Part shown: positions 30,176 through 40,521 of the stretch, one piece after another
Layout of the letters: each line of letters opens with the position of its first letter
Position numbering within the stretch: position 1 is the first letter of the stretch
Source of the DNA: Vicinamibacteria bacterium
GTDB taxonomy: Bacteria; Acidobacteriota; Vicinamibacteria; Fen-336
NCBI GenBank assembly: GCA_023701125.1
Contig: JAMPXO010000027.1
Span: 1 to 47,865 of the forward strand
Direction of reading: 5' to 3'
Length of the DNA stretch: 47,865 nt
Translations under genes and position numbers: made by a program
The notes under the pieces: model-generated
What the model saw: the letters and a program-made list of their open reading frames with translations, nothing else
What the model was told of the DNA's origin: nothing
The model's database searches: none

Positions 30176-32005
30176 ATGCCGGTGAAGCTCGGCGAACTCC
30201 TGCTGAAGGAGAACATGATCTCCCCTCAGCAGCTTCAGGAAGCGCTGGCCCACCAGAAGACGCATGGTGGGAAGCTGGGGAAGGCGTTTGTCTCCCTCGG
30301 CTACGTCCGCGACGAAGAGATCACCAGTCTGCTCTCGCGGCAGTACGGCGTGCCCTCGATCAACCTCGACCACTTCGAGGTCGACCCGGCGATCATCAAG
30401 CTGATCCCGCCGGAGACCTGCCGCAAGTACCAGATCCTGCCGCTCTCGCGCTCCGGGGCGACGCTCACCATCGCCATGGCCGACCCGACCAACGTGTTCG
30501 CCATGGACGACATCAAGTTCATGACCGGCTACAACGTCGAGCCGGTGGTGGCGTCCGAGACCTCGCTCGAGGAGGCGATCGAGAAGTACTACGGCTCGAC
30601 CCGCTCGCTGCAGCTCAAGCAGGACACGGGCGGCGGCATGGGCCTCGGCGCGGCGCCGTCGCTGCGGGACGTGATGAAGGACTCGCCGGGCCTGACCGTC
30701 GACGACATGGCCTCGGTCGGCCTGTCCGAGGTCGACCTCGACGCGATCGCCGACGACGAGGCGGACGTCGAGCAGGTCAAGACCGAAGAAGACGAGATCG
30801 ACCTCAACGCGCTGGCCCGCTCGTCCGAGGCCGCGCCGGTCGTCAAGCTGACCAACGTGCTGCTGGTCGACTCCCTCAAGCGCGGCGCCTCCGACATCCA
30901 CATCGAGCCGTACGAGAAGGACTTCCGCGTCCGCTTCCGCATCGACGGCATCCTGTACAACGTGATGGCGCTGCCGCTGAAGCTGAAGGACCCGCTGACC
31001 TCGCGCATCAAGATCATGGCGAAGCTCGACATCAGCGAGAAGCGCCTGCCGCAGGACGGCCGCATCAAGATCCGGCTGCGCATCGAGGACCGCGCCCGCG
31101 ACCTCGACTTCCGCGTCTCCTGCCTGCCCACGCTGTGGGGCGAGAAGATCGTGCTGCGGCTGCTCGACAAGAGCAAGCTGATGCTGGACATGACCAAGCT
31201 CGGCTTCGAGCAGGCCTCGCTGGACCGCTTCCAGCGCGCGATCGCGAAGCCGTACGGAATCGTGCTGGTGACCGGGCCGACCGGGTCGGGCAAGACCAAC
31301 ACGCTGTACTCGGCGCTGTCGTCGTTGAACACGCCCGAGACCAACATCATGACGGCCGAGGACCCGGTCGAGTTCAACCTGATGGGGATCAACCAGGTCC
31401 AGATCCGCGACAACATCGGGCTCAACTTCGCGGCCACCCTGCGCTCGTTCCTGCGCCAGGACCCGAACACCATCCTGGTCGGCGAGATCCGCGACTTCGA
31501 GACGGCCGAGATCGCGATCAAGGCCGCGCTGACGGGCCACCTGGTGCTCTCCACCCTGCACACCAACGACGCCCCCTCGACCGTCTCGCGCATGGTCAAC
31601 ATGGGCATCGAGCCGTTCCTGGTCGGCACCGCCGTCAACCTGATCCAGGCCCAGCGCCTGATCCGCCGCGTCTGCTCCGGCTGCAAGGAGGAGGTGCGCG
31701 ACGTGCCGGCCAAGTCGCTGGTCGAGGTCGGCGTTCCGCCCGAGGACGTCAACGGGCTCAAGCTCTTCAAGGGCCGCGGCTGCGGCATCTGCAACGGCAC
31801 CGGCTACAAGGGCCGCGTCGGGCTCTACGAGGTGATGGAAATCGGCGAGGGCCTGCGCGACCTGATCCTGATGGGCGCGACCTCGCCCGAGATCCGGCGC
31901 AAGGCGATCGAGGAGGGCATGCTGACCCTGCGCATGAGCGGGATCGAGAAGCTCAAGCAGGGCATCACGACGATCGAAGAGGTTCTCCGGGAAACCGTGG
32001 CGTAG
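30176..32005 (+). CDS. pilB: Type IV pilus extension ATPase PilB
   Basis: A 609-residue cytoplasmic hexameric ATPase powering pilus extension. The N-terminal MshEN/GspE-N domain (about 1-140, KLGELLLKENMISPQQLQEAL) is often a c-di-GMP receptor in this family. An acidic insert follows (about 145-215). The N2 domain has RGASDIHIEPYEKDFRVRFR. The motor has Walker A GPTGSGKT (367-374), the Asp box AEDPVEF, Walker B ILVGEIRD (433-440) and the His box GHLVLSTLHTND. A zinc-binding tetracysteine (Cys500, 503, 536, 539) confirms the PilB/GspE type rather than PilT. It is first in pilB-pilT-pilC, with its own promoter. Confidence 0.97.
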   Translation: MPVKLGELLLKENMISPQQLQEALAHQKTHGGKLGKAFVSLGYVRDEEITSLLSRQYGVPSINLDHFEVDPAIIKLIPPETCRKYQILPLSRSGATLTIAMADPTNVFAMDDIKFMTGYNVEPVVASETSLEEAIEKYYGSTRSLQLKQDTGGGMGLGAAPSLRDVMKDSPGLTVDDMASVGLSEVDLDAIADDEADVEQVKTEEDEIDLNALARSSEAAPVVKLTNVLLVDSLKRGASDIHIEPYEKDFRVRFRIDGILYNVMALPLKLKDPLTSRIKIMAKLDISEKRLPQDGRIKIRLRIEDRARDLDFRVSCLPTLWGEKIVLRLLDKSKLMLDMTKLGFEQASLDRFQRAIAKPYGIVLVTGPTGSGKTNTLYSALSSLNTPETNIMTAEDPVEFNLMGINQVQIRDNIGLNFAATLRSFLRQDPNTILVGEIRDFETAEIAIKAALTGHLVLSTLHTNDAPSTVSRMVNMGIEPFLVGTAVNLIQAQRLIRRVCSGCKEEVRDVPAKSLVEVGVPPEDVNGLKLFKGRGCGICNGTGYKGRVGLYEVMEIGEGLRDLILMGATSPEIRRKAIEEGMLTLRMSGIEKLKQGITTIEEVLRETVA

Positions 32006-32039
32006 GCGCGGGGTCCCGCGCGAGAAGGGGAGAAACGAA

Positions 32040-33167
32040 GTGGCACTGAGCCTCCACCAGTTGCTGAAGACGATGAACGAGCTTGGGGGTTCCGACCTCC
32101 ACGTGACGACCAACTCCCCGCCCCAGATCCGCGTCGACGGCCACCTGCGTCCGATGGACGTGCCGCCGCTGACGGCGACCGACACCAAGGCGCTGGCCTA
32201 CAGCGTGCTGACCGACGCGCAGAAGCATCGTTTCGAAGAAAACCTCGAGCTGGACTTCTCGTTCGGCATCAAGGGCCTGGCCCGCTACCGCGCCAACGTC
32301 TTCATGCAGCGCGGCGCGGTGGCCGCCGTCTACCGGACGATCCCGTACGAGATCAAGGACTTCAAGAAGCTCAACCTGCCGCCGATCGTGGCCCAGTTGT
32401 GCGACAAGCCGCGCGGCCTGATCCTGGTCACCGGGCCGACCGGCTCGGGCAAGTCGACGACGCTGGCGGCGATGCTCGACAAGATCAACTCGGAACGCCA
32501 CGACCACATGATCACGATCGAGGACCCGATCGAGTTCATCCACCAGCACAAGAAGTGCCTGGTCAACCAGCGCGAGGTCCACGCCGACACCCACTCGTTC
32601 TCCAACGCGCTGCGCGCCGCGCTGCGCGAGGACCCCGACGTCGTGCTGATCGGCGAGATGCGCGACCTGGAGACGATCGAGTCGGCCCTGCGCATCGCCG
32701 AGACGGGCCACTTGACCTTCGGCACCCTGCACACCAACTCCGCGGCGCAGACCATCAACCGCGTGATCGACGTGTTCCCCTCGCACCAGCAGGCCCAGGT
32801 CCGTGCCCAGCTCTCGCTGGTCATGGAGGGCGTGATGTGTCAGGCGCTGCTGCCCAAGGCGTCGGGCGCCGGCCGCGCGATGGCGATGGAGATCCTGATC
32901 CCCAACTCGGCCGTCCGCAACCTGATCCGCGAGGACAAGATCCACCAGATCTACTCGACGATGCAGACCGGGCAGGAGAAGTACGGGATGCAGACGTTCA
33001 ACCAGTCGCTCGCCAGCTTGTTCTTTGCCAAGGCGATCAGCCTGCAGACGGCGCTGTCCCGGAGCTCGCTGCCGGACGAGCTGCAGGAGATGATCAATCG
33101 TGGCGCGGGGCTCGCCACGCCTCAGTCCCAGCAGGGGCGGCCGCCGATGCGCCCGACCGGGCGCTAG
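32040..33167 (+). CDS. pilT: Type IV pilus retraction ATPase PilT
   Basis: A 375-residue retraction motor. The N-terminal PAS-like part opens LHQLLKTMNELGGSDLHV. Walker A is GPTGSGKS (132-139), the Asp box is IEDPIEFIH, Walker B is VVLIGEMRDLET (201-212) and the His box is GHLTFGTLHTNSAAQT. The AVRNLIREDKIHQI block is specific for PilT; the usual Gly of its AIRNLIREGK form is Asp here. Start GTG 32040 follows AAGGGGAG. It lies 34 nt after pilB and 26 nt before pilC. Confidence 0.96.
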   Translation: MALSLHQLLKTMNELGGSDLHVTTNSPPQIRVDGHLRPMDVPPLTATDTKALAYSVLTDAQKHRFEENLELDFSFGIKGLARYRANVFMQRGAVAAVYRTIPYEIKDFKKLNLPPIVAQLCDKPRGLILVTGPTGSGKSTTLAAMLDKINSERHDHMITIEDPIEFIHQHKKCLVNQREVHADTHSFSNALRAALREDPDVVLIGEMRDLETIESALRIAETGHLTFGTLHTNSAAQTINRVIDVFPSHQQAQVRAQLSLVMEGVMCQALLPKASGAGRAMAMEILIPNSAVRNLIREDKIHQIYSTMQTGQEKYGMQTFNQSLASLFFAKAISLQTALSRSSLPDELQEMINRGAGLATPQSQQGRPPMRPTGR

Positions 33168-33193
33168 TGCAGGTTCACGGGTAGGAGGCAGGC

Positions 33194-34399
33194 ATGCCAG
33201 CATTCGTCTTCAAGGGCAAGGGGCGGGACGGGGCGGCCGTCTCGGGCGAGCGCAACGCCGAGAGCAAGGACGCCGCGATGGCGATGCTCCGCCGCGAGAA
33301 CATCATCGTTTCGTCCGTCAAGGAGAAAGGCAAGGAGGTCGCGGTCCCCAAGATGGGCGGCAGCGTGCCTGCCAAGGACCTGGCCATCTTCGTGCGCCAG
33401 TTCTCGGTCATGATCGACGCCGGTCTGCCGCTCGTGCAGTGCCTGGAGATCCTGGGCGGCTCCAACGAGAACAAGACCTTCGCCAAGATCCTGACCCAGA
33501 CCCGGATGGACGTCGAAGGCGGCGCGTCGCTGGCAGAGGCGATGCGCAAGCATCCCAAGGCCTTCGACGAGCTGTTCTGCAACATGATCTCGGCCGGCGA
33601 GGCGGGCGGTATCCTCGACACGATCCTCAAGCGGCTGGCGACCTACATCGAGAAGAACGTCAAGCTGCAGGCCCAGGTCAAGGGCGCGATGGTCTACCCG
33701 GTGGCGGTCATCTGCATCGCCGGCGTGGTCATCTCGATCATCCTGTGGAAGGTCATCCCGGTCTTCGCGGCGATGTTCGCCGGCCTCGGCGCCGAGCTGC
33801 CGTTGCCGACCCAGATCGTGATGTTCGCCTCCGAGTGGTTCATCCGGCTGCTGCCGTTCATGGTCGTGTTCGGCATCGGGTTCGTGTTCGTCTTCAAGCG
33901 CTACTACGCCACCTACGGCGGCAGGCGCATGGTCGACAAGCTGCTGTTGAAGCTGCCGGTGCTCGGCACCATCTTCCAGAAGATCGCGGTGTCCAAGTTC
34001 TGCCGCACGCTGTCCACCCTGATCGCCTCCGGCGTGCCGATCCTCGACGGCCTCGAGATCACCGCCAAGACCGCCGGCAACGCGATCATCGAGGACACGA
34101 TCATGTACGTGCGCAAGGGCGTGGAGTCCGGCCTGACGCTGGCCCAGCCGCTGCGCGAGTCGGCGATCTTCCCGTCGATGGTCGTGCAGATGATCGGCGT
34201 CGGCGAGCAGACCGGCGCGATGGACGCGATGCTGTCCAAGATCGCCGACTTCTACGAAGAAGAGGTCGACCAGGCCGTCGCCAACATGCTGACGCTGATG
34301 GAGCCGATCATGATCTTCTTCCTCGGCGGCACCGTCGGCGGCATCGTCATCGCGATGTACATGCCGCTGTTCGCGATGATCAGCCAGCTCTCCAACTAG
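33194..34399 (+). CDS. pilC: Type IV pilus inner-membrane core protein PilC
   Basis: A 401-residue polytopic platform protein of the GspF/PilC family, on which the PilB and PilT rotors act. It has the two repeated GspF domains: first about 65-190 (AIFVRQFSVMIDAGLPLVQCLEIL), second about 265-395 (VSKFCRTLSTLIASGVPILDGLEIT). Three membrane segments are visible, at about 165-190, 215-235 and 370-395. MIGVGEQTGAMDAML and LMEPIMIFFLGGTVGGIV are typical. ATG 33194 is preceded by GTAGGAGG. A strong hairpin follows 13 nt after its stop. Confidence 0.96.
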   Translation: MPAFVFKGKGRDGAAVSGERNAESKDAAMAMLRRENIIVSSVKEKGKEVAVPKMGGSVPAKDLAIFVRQFSVMIDAGLPLVQCLEILGGSNENKTFAKILTQTRMDVEGGASLAEAMRKHPKAFDELFCNMISAGEAGGILDTILKRLATYIEKNVKLQAQVKGAMVYPVAVICIAGVVISIILWKVIPVFAAMFAGLGAELPLPTQIVMFASEWFIRLLPFMVVFGIGFVFVFKRYYATYGGRRMVDKLLLKLPVLGTIFQKIAVSKFCRTLSTLIASGVPILDGLEITAKTAGNAIIEDTIMYVRKGVESGLTLAQPLRESAIFPSMVVQMIGVGEQTGAMDAMLSKIADFYEEEVDQAVANMLTLMEPIMIFFLGGTVGGIVIAMYMPLFAMISQLSN

Positions 34400-34412
34400 T
34401 TCGGCCAGCCGC

Positions 34413-34444
34413 GCCGCCTGCCGGGGCTCACCCCGGCGGGCGGC
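34413..34444 (+). terminator. GC-rich hairpin between pilC and pilS
   Basis: Arms GCCGCCTGCCGGGG (34413-34426) and CCCCGGCGGGCGGC (34431-34444) pair over 14 bp with one G-U, around a CTCA loop. There is no T-run after it, so it may slow or partly stop transcription, protect the pilBTC mRNA 3' end, or lower pilS translation; the pilS TTG start begins 10 nt after the stem. Confidence 0.5.
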
Positions 34445-34454
34445 CAGGCCACCC

Positions 34455-36116
34455 TTGCTGCCGGAGTCGCAGGCCCAGGCCGAACCGCCGCTCTCGGGCG
34501 ACCTCGAGGTGCTCAAGCGCCTGATGGGGTTCCGCCTGGTGATGGTCACCACGCTGTTGCTGGTGGCCGCCTCGATCGAGGCGGTGTCGGACGACCTCGC
34601 CCCCGTCAACCCGCTGTACTTCGTGATCGTGGCCACCTACAGCTTCACGGTGCTCCACGCGCTGGCGCTGAACGCGCTCCCGTACCGGGTGCAGGTCTAC
34701 CTGCAGACCCTCTCCGACCTGCTGATCATCACGGCTCTCGTCTGGATCACGGGCGGCGTCCGCGCCGGCTTCATGCTGCTCTACCCGCTGTCGGTGCTGA
34801 CCGGCACCGTGCTGCTCGAGCACGGCCGCGGGCTCGACCTCGCCACCTTCGCCACCTCGGCCTACGCCGCAGTGGTGTGGGGCGTGCGCGTCGGTGCGCT
34901 GCCGCCCGAGGGCCTGTCCGACGTGCTGTTCCTGCCCGAGACGCGGCTCGCCTACTCGGTGTTCGTGACCGGCGTCGCCTGCGCGACGGTGGCGCTGATC
35001 GGCTCCTACCTGACCGAGAGCCTGCGCGCCGCGGGCCAGCAGCTCGAGCGCACGGCGGGCGAGGTGGCCGGGCTCAAGGAGCTCAACGAGGTGATCGTGG
35101 CCAGCATCCACTCCGGGTTGCTGACCGGCGACGCCCGCGGCCGGGTCACCTACGCCAACCGCTTCGCGGAGGCCCTGCTGGGCCTGCCTTTCTCCGCGCT
35201 GCGCGGCCGTCCGCTGGCCGAGGTCTTCGCCGACCCGCGCTTCGACGACGCCGGGCTGCGCATGCGCGCGACGGCGCAGGGCCTGGCCGCGATGGCCGTC
35301 GAGTACCGCCGGCCCGACGGCGAGGCGCGCGAGTTCGGGGTGTCGGTCTCGGTGCTCGGGGCCGACTGGGGCTACCTGCTCGCGGTCCAGGACCTGACCG
35401 ACGTCAAGCGCCTGGAGCGCGAGGTGCGGATCAAGGAGCGGCTCGCCGCGGTCGGCGAGATGGCCGCCGCGCTGGCCCACGAGATCCGCAACCCGCTGGG
35501 CTCGATCAGCGGCTCGGCCCAGGTGCTGATGGCCGAGCCGGGCATCTCCGACGAGCAGCAGCACCTGCTCGACATCATCCGCCGCGAGTCGCGCCGGCTG
35601 TCGGAGACGCTCAGCCAGTTCCTGCGCCAGGCGCGGCCGACGCCGTCGCGCCTCGAGCCGCTCGACCTGGTGCCGACCGTGGCCGAGGCGGTCAAGCTGC
35701 TGCGCAACGCGCCGGAGGTGCTGGCCGAGCACGACATCGCCTTCGAGGCGGAGGCCACGTCGCTCGTCTGCCGCGCGGACCGCGACCAGATCCTGCAGGT
35801 GTTCTGGAACCTGGTCCGCAACGGCCTGGAGGCGATGCCCGCGGGCGGGCGGCTGGTCGTCGGCGTGCGCCGCGAGGGCGGCGAGGTCGTGATGTCGATC
35901 CGCGACCACGGGCACGGGCTGGACGCCGATGCCACCGACCGCCGGATGTTCGAGCCGTTCCAGACGGGTCGCGAGATGGGCACCGGCCTCGGCCTCGCCA
36001 TCGTGTACCGGATCGTGCGCGAGCACGGCGGCGACATCCACGTCGAGAGCCGCCAGGGCGAGGGCACGGACGTCCAGGTCCGGCTGCCGCTGCTGCCGCT
36101 GGTCGCCGTCAATTGA
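34455..36116 (+). CDS. pilS: Sensor histidine kinase PilS
   Basis: A 553-residue NtrB-class kinase. The N-terminal half has six hydrophobic helices (about 26-190), as in PilS, which senses pilin in the inner membrane. A PAS domain follows (about 205-315), then the dimerisation domain with LAHEIRNPLGSISGSAQ (phosphorylated His342) and the ATPase domain with NLVRNGLEAMP (N box), RDHGHGLD and GTGLGLAIVYRI. The TTG at 34455 gives the longest plausible product. No strong ribosome site is near, and an internal ATG a little downstream (around residue 24) is an alternative. Its stop overlaps the next gene (TTGA), which separates it from its partner pilR. Confidence 0.93.
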   Translation: MLPESQAQAEPPLSGDLEVLKRLMGFRLVMVTTLLLVAASIEAVSDDLAPVNPLYFVIVATYSFTVLHALALNALPYRVQVYLQTLSDLLIITALVWITGGVRAGFMLLYPLSVLTGTVLLEHGRGLDLATFATSAYAAVVWGVRVGALPPEGLSDVLFLPETRLAYSVFVTGVACATVALIGSYLTESLRAAGQQLERTAGEVAGLKELNEVIVASIHSGLLTGDARGRVTYANRFAEALLGLPFSALRGRPLAEVFADPRFDDAGLRMRATAQGLAAMAVEYRRPDGEAREFGVSVSVLGADWGYLLAVQDLTDVKRLEREVRIKERLAAVGEMAAALAHEIRNPLGSISGSAQVLMAEPGISDEQQHLLDIIRRESRRLSETLSQFLRQARPTPSRLEPLDLVPTVAEAVKLLRNAPEVLAEHDIAFEAEATSLVCRADRDQILQVFWNLVRNGLEAMPAGGRLVVGVRREGGEVVMSIRDHGHGLDADATDRRMFEPFQTGREMGTGLGLAIVYRIVREHGGDIHVESRQGEGTDVQVRLPLLPLVAVN

Positions 36117-38443
36117 GCGCGCGCCGGTCCGGCCTGGCGCTGGCGGCGCTCGCCGCCGTGCCCTTCCTGCCGGCGCTGGTCGGCGCTCGCGCGCTGTTCC
36201 AGCGCGACGTCGTCAGCTACTGGCTGCCGATGGTCGAGGTCTTCGTCCGCCAGGTGAATGCCGGAGCGTGGCCGCTGTGGAACTCGGGAGTCGGGTTCGG
36301 CGCCCCGCTCTGGGCCGATCCGAACTTCCAGTGGGCGTATCCGACCACCTGGCTGAACCTGCTGCTGCCGCCCGCGATCGGCTTCGCCGTGATGGTCGCC
36401 TCCCACGCGGTGCTGGGCGCCCTGGGCGCGCGGCGCCTCGCCGTGGCGGCCGGCGCGTCGCCCGCGGCGGCTTTCTTCGCCGGTGCCGCATTCGCGTGGT
36501 CGGGCCCGTGGTTGTCGTCCGCGACGCTGTGGCACCACTACTGCACCGTCGCCTGGGCGCCGTGGGTGCTGCTCGCGCTGGAGCGCCTGGCCGCGGCGCC
36601 CGGTGCGCGGCGGGTCGCCGGTCTCGGCGCGGCTGCCGGCATGGCCGCCCTCGCGGGCTCCGCCGACGCGTGCCTGATGGTGCTGCTGCTGGCGCTGGCG
36701 CGGCTGCCCGCGTTGTTCGCCGCGAGCCGCGCGCCGCGGTCCCTGCTCGCGGGCCTGCTCGCCTCGGCGGCGCTGGCTGCCGGGCTGGCGGCGGCGCAGT
36801 GGCTGCCGACCGCCCACATCGTCGCCGCCGGCGTGCGCGGCGCGCTGCCCGAGTCGGCCCGGCTGTACTGGTCCCTGCATCCCGCTTCGCTGGTCGACCT
36901 CGGCGTGCCGCGGCTGTTGGCGGCCGTGCCGTGGACCAACGGCGCCCGCGACCTGCTCTACGAGGGGCGCGAGCCGCTGATCGACGGGATCTACCTGGGC
37001 GCCAGCGTGCTGGTGCTGGCGGCCGTCGGGCTGGCGGCCGCCGAGCGCCGGCGGCTGGCCTGGGGCCTCGCCGCCGCCGCGCTGCTGCTGATCGGCCTGG
37101 CCCTCGGCCGGCACGCGCCGCTGAGCCCGCTGCTGGCGGCTCCCGGCTTCGCGCAGCTGCGTTATCCCGGCAAGTTCCTGTGGCTGGTGCCGCTGCTGGT
37201 CGGGCTGCTGGCCGTGCTCGGCCTGCAGGCCGTGGAGTCGGCGCGCGCCGCGTCCGCGGCGATCACGCGGGTCGCGAGCGCAGGCCTCGCCGTCAGCACA
37301 CTGTTGCTGCTGTCGGCGGTCGTCACCTGGCTGCGTTCCGGGCTCTGGCTGCCGTGGGTCGCGACGGGTGTCGACCCCCAGTGGGTCGCGAGTGGGGCCG
37401 CCCTGGCCCTGCTCCACGCCGGCCTCGCAGCCGGCCTGGTCGCCGGCCTGGTGCGCGCGGCGGCGGCGCAGCCGGTCGCGGCGCGCCCGCTGCGCTGGAT
37501 CGTCGCCGCGACGCTCGTGGACCTCGCGTTGTTCGCGCTGCCGCAGAACCCGATGGGGCCACCGGAGCTGTTCCGGCACGAGCCGCCCGTGGTCGCGGCG
37601 CTGCGCCGCGAGCGGGCCGCCCGCGTGCTGGTGCGCCGTGGCGAGCGCCGGCTCGAGGATCAGCTGCGTTACGGCCCCGTGGGCTGGCAACCCGAGCCCC
37701 GCTTCGTGCTCGGCGTGCAGGAGTTGCTGTCGCCGCCGGCTGCGGCCCGTTGGGGACTGGCCGGCAGCTTCGACGGGGACTTCACCGGCCTGGCCCCGCG
37801 CCCGACGTCCGCGCTCTCCCGGCTGGCCGGGGGGCACGGCGCGGAACTGGCGCGATCCCGGCTGCTGCAGGTCGCGGGCGTCTCCCACGTCGTCACCCTC
37901 GAGTCGCATCCGCCCCTCGCCGGCGCCACCGAGGTCGCGGCTTTCCCCTCGGTCTTCGCCGAGCCCGTGCGACTGTTCCGGCTGTCGCCGCCGCTGCCCT
38001 ACGCGCGCCTGGTGTGCGGCGTGCGCCGGGTCGACGAGGCCGGCGCACTGGGTCGGATCGTCGACATGGCGTCGGACGTGCTGCGCGAGACGGGCTCGCC
38101 GGACCTGCCCGAGCGCCGGTGCGAGCACGGGTCCAGCGCGCGCATCAAGCTGCTGGGGCGAACGCCGGCGAGCGCTTCCTACGAGGTGACCGCCTCGCAC
38201 GGCGCCGTGCTGGTGGAGCTGGGCGCCGTCTACCCGGGCTGGAGCGTCACCGTGGACGAGGCGCCCGCGACGCTCGGTACGGCCGACATCCTGTTCCGCG
38301 CCGTGGAGGTCCCGGCCGGACGCCACGTCGTGACCTTCGCCTATGAGCCGCCGGGACTGCGCGCCGGGCTGGCCCTGGCCGCCGTCGCGGCCGTCCTGCT
38401 GGCACTCGCGGCCCGCGCCCCCCGACCGCGGCCGGGCTGCTAG
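36113..38443 (+). CDS. YfhO-family polytopic membrane protein (GT-C-like), copy 3, between pilS and pilR
   Basis: A 776-residue multi-helix protein of the same family as the genes at 25548, 27864 and 45160. It opens SARRSGLALAALAAVPFLP after a TTG start that overlaps the pilS stop (TTGA), a sign of translational coupling. The first loop is LFQRDVVSYWLPMVE, followed by PLWNSGVGFGAPLWADPNFQ; HHYCTVAWAPWVLLALE and YPGKFLWLVPLL are later family-type blocks. The C-terminal beta domain has GAVYPGWSVTVDEAP and FAYEPPGLRAG. Its TAG stop starts the TAGCAT element ahead of pilR. Wedged between sensor and regulator of pilin transcription, it may glycosylate pilin or a pilus-linked surface sugar; that is inference. 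Confidence 0.8.
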   Translation: MSARRSGLALAALAAVPFLPALVGARALFQRDVVSYWLPMVEVFVRQVNAGAWPLWNSGVGFGAPLWADPNFQWAYPTTWLNLLLPPAIGFAVMVASHAVLGALGARRLAVAAGASPAAAFFAGAAFAWSGPWLSSATLWHHYCTVAWAPWVLLALERLAAAPGARRVAGLGAAAGMAALAGSADACLMVLLLALARLPALFAASRAPRSLLAGLLASAALAAGLAAAQWLPTAHIVAAGVRGALPESARLYWSLHPASLVDLGVPRLLAAVPWTNGARDLLYEGREPLIDGIYLGASVLVLAAVGLAAAERRRLAWGLAAAALLLIGLALGRHAPLSPLLAAPGFAQLRYPGKFLWLVPLLVGLLAVLGLQAVESARAASAAITRVASAGLAVSTLLLLSAVVTWLRSGLWLPWVATGVDPQWVASGAALALLHAGLAAGLVAGLVRAAAAQPVAARPLRWIVAATLVDLALFALPQNPMGPPELFRHEPPVVAALRRERAARVLVRRGERRLEDQLRYGPVGWQPEPRFVLGVQELLSPPAAARWGLAGSFDGDFTGLAPRPTSALSRLAGGHGAELARSRLLQVAGVSHVVTLESHPPLAGATEVAAFPSVFAEPVRLFRLSPPLPYARLVCGVRRVDEAGALGRIVDMASDVLRETGSPDLPERRCEHGSSARIKLLGRTPASASYEVTASHGAVLVELGAVYPGWSVTVDEAPATLGTADILFRAVEVPAGRHVVTFAYEPPGLRAGLALAAVAAVLLALAARAPRPRPGC

Positions 38444-38446
38444 CAT
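38441..38446 (+). promoter_or_regulatory. Candidate -10 element (TAGCAT) for pilR
   Basis: CTGCTAGCATCCCC overlaps the stop codon of the preceding gene and ends 11 nt before the pilR ATG. No Shine-Dalgarno sequence is present between them. The arrangement matches the other TAGnATC sites in this window and would give pilR a very short leader, separate from pilS. No -35 is visible. Confidence 0.4.
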
Positions 38447-38457
38447 CCCCGCCGCGG

Positions 38458-39840
<1,383 letters not shown>

Positions 39841-39843
<3 letters not shown>

Positions 39844-39874
39844 CAAAAATTGAATGCGCTGACAATTTTTGTCA
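39841..39874. promoter_or_regulatory. Perfect 12-bp inverted repeat, candidate PilR binding site (UAS)
   Basis: TGACAAAAATTG (39841-39852) and CAATTTTTGTCA (39863-39874) form a perfect inverted repeat around 10 nt. A third TGACA lies in the loop (39860-39864). TGTC/GACA words are the core of described PilR sites. The repeat lies about 80-115 bp upstream of the predicted pilin start point, the usual place for a sigma-54 activator, and stands out as AT-rich. Confidence 0.65.
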
Positions 39875-39929
39875 CCGTGAGCGCCATCACTAATCCTTTA
39901 GAATCAATGGTTTAAGTCCAGTCTCCTGG

Positions 39930-39945
39930 TGGCACGTGGGTTGCT
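39930..39945 (+). promoter_or_regulatory. Sigma-54 (RpoN) promoter of the first pilin gene
   Basis: TGGCACGTGGGTTGCT matches the -24/-12 consensus TGGCAC-N5-TTGCW exactly. Transcription should start near 39956, leaving a leader of about 40 nt before the ATG at 39997. The cognate activator PilR is encoded immediately upstream. Confidence 0.9.
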
Positions 39946-39996
39946 TTAGTCGTGCCCGAGCCAGAGTACATGGCAACCAAGGAGATCCAAGGACAT

Positions 39997-40509
39997 ATGA
40001 AGAACCAGAAGGGTTTCACCCTCATCGAGCTGCTGATCGTGGTCGCGATCATCGGCATCATCGCCGCGATTGCCATCCCGAGCCTCCTCCGCGCCCGCAT
40101 CTCGGCGAACGAGTCCGGTGCGATGGGTGACTCGCGCTCGGTCGGTTCGTCGGAGGTCGCCTACTCCTCGAACAACGGCGGCGCGTTCGGCTGGATGAGC
40201 TGCCTCGGCACGCCGTCCTCCTGCGGCTTCGCGGGCGGCACCACGCCGTTCCTCGACAGCGCGATCACGTCGCTGGGCGCGAAGAGCGGCTACAACCGCT
40301 CCTTCGAGCCGGGCACGACCCTCGCGGGCTCCGTGGACACCGCCGGTATCGACGGCTTCGTCTACCACGCCACGCCGATCACCGTCGCCCAGACCGGCAA
40401 CAAGGGCTTCGGCATCGACGGCTCGGGCCTGATCTGCTTCACGACCGACGGCACGCTGGTGCCCTCGGCCAATGGTCGCCTCGCGATCACCTGCAGCCCG
40501 GTCAAGTAG
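39997..40509 (+). CDS. pilA: Type IV major pilin PilA (first of three)
   Basis: A 170-residue prepilin. The short leader MKNQKG is cut by prepilin peptidase before FTLIELLIVVAIIGI, with the conserved Glu at mature position 5. The hydrophobic N-terminal helix continues to IPSLLRARISANESGA. The globular part has four cysteines, in SCLGTPSSCGF and near the C-terminus (LICFTTDG, ITCSPVK), so two disulfides are likely. ATG 39997 is chosen because the upstream in-frame GTG at 39952 lies before the predicted sigma-54 start point, and AAGGAG/AAGGA elements precede 39997. It is followed by its own terminator, so it is probably made as a short, abundant mRNA. Confidence 0.93.
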   Translation: MKNQKGFTLIELLIVVAIIGIIAAIAIPSLLRARISANESGAMGDSRSVGSSEVAYSSNNGGAFGWMSCLGTPSSCGFAGGTTPFLDSAITSLGAKSGYNRSFEPGTTLAGSVDTAGIDGFVYHATPITVAQTGNKGFGIDGSGLICFTTDGTLVPSANGRLAITCSPVK

Positions 40510-40521
40510 CCATTTCTCATC

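Noticed and set aside
34877-36112. Upstream extension of the third YfhO-type gene through pilS
   Set aside because: It is the out-of-frame shadow of PilS; the coupled TTG at 36113 is the better start.
39952-39996. GTG at 39952 as pilA start
   Set aside because: It lies ahead of the predicted sigma-54 start point near 39956 and would give an atypically long leader; ATG 39997 gives a normal prepilin leader.
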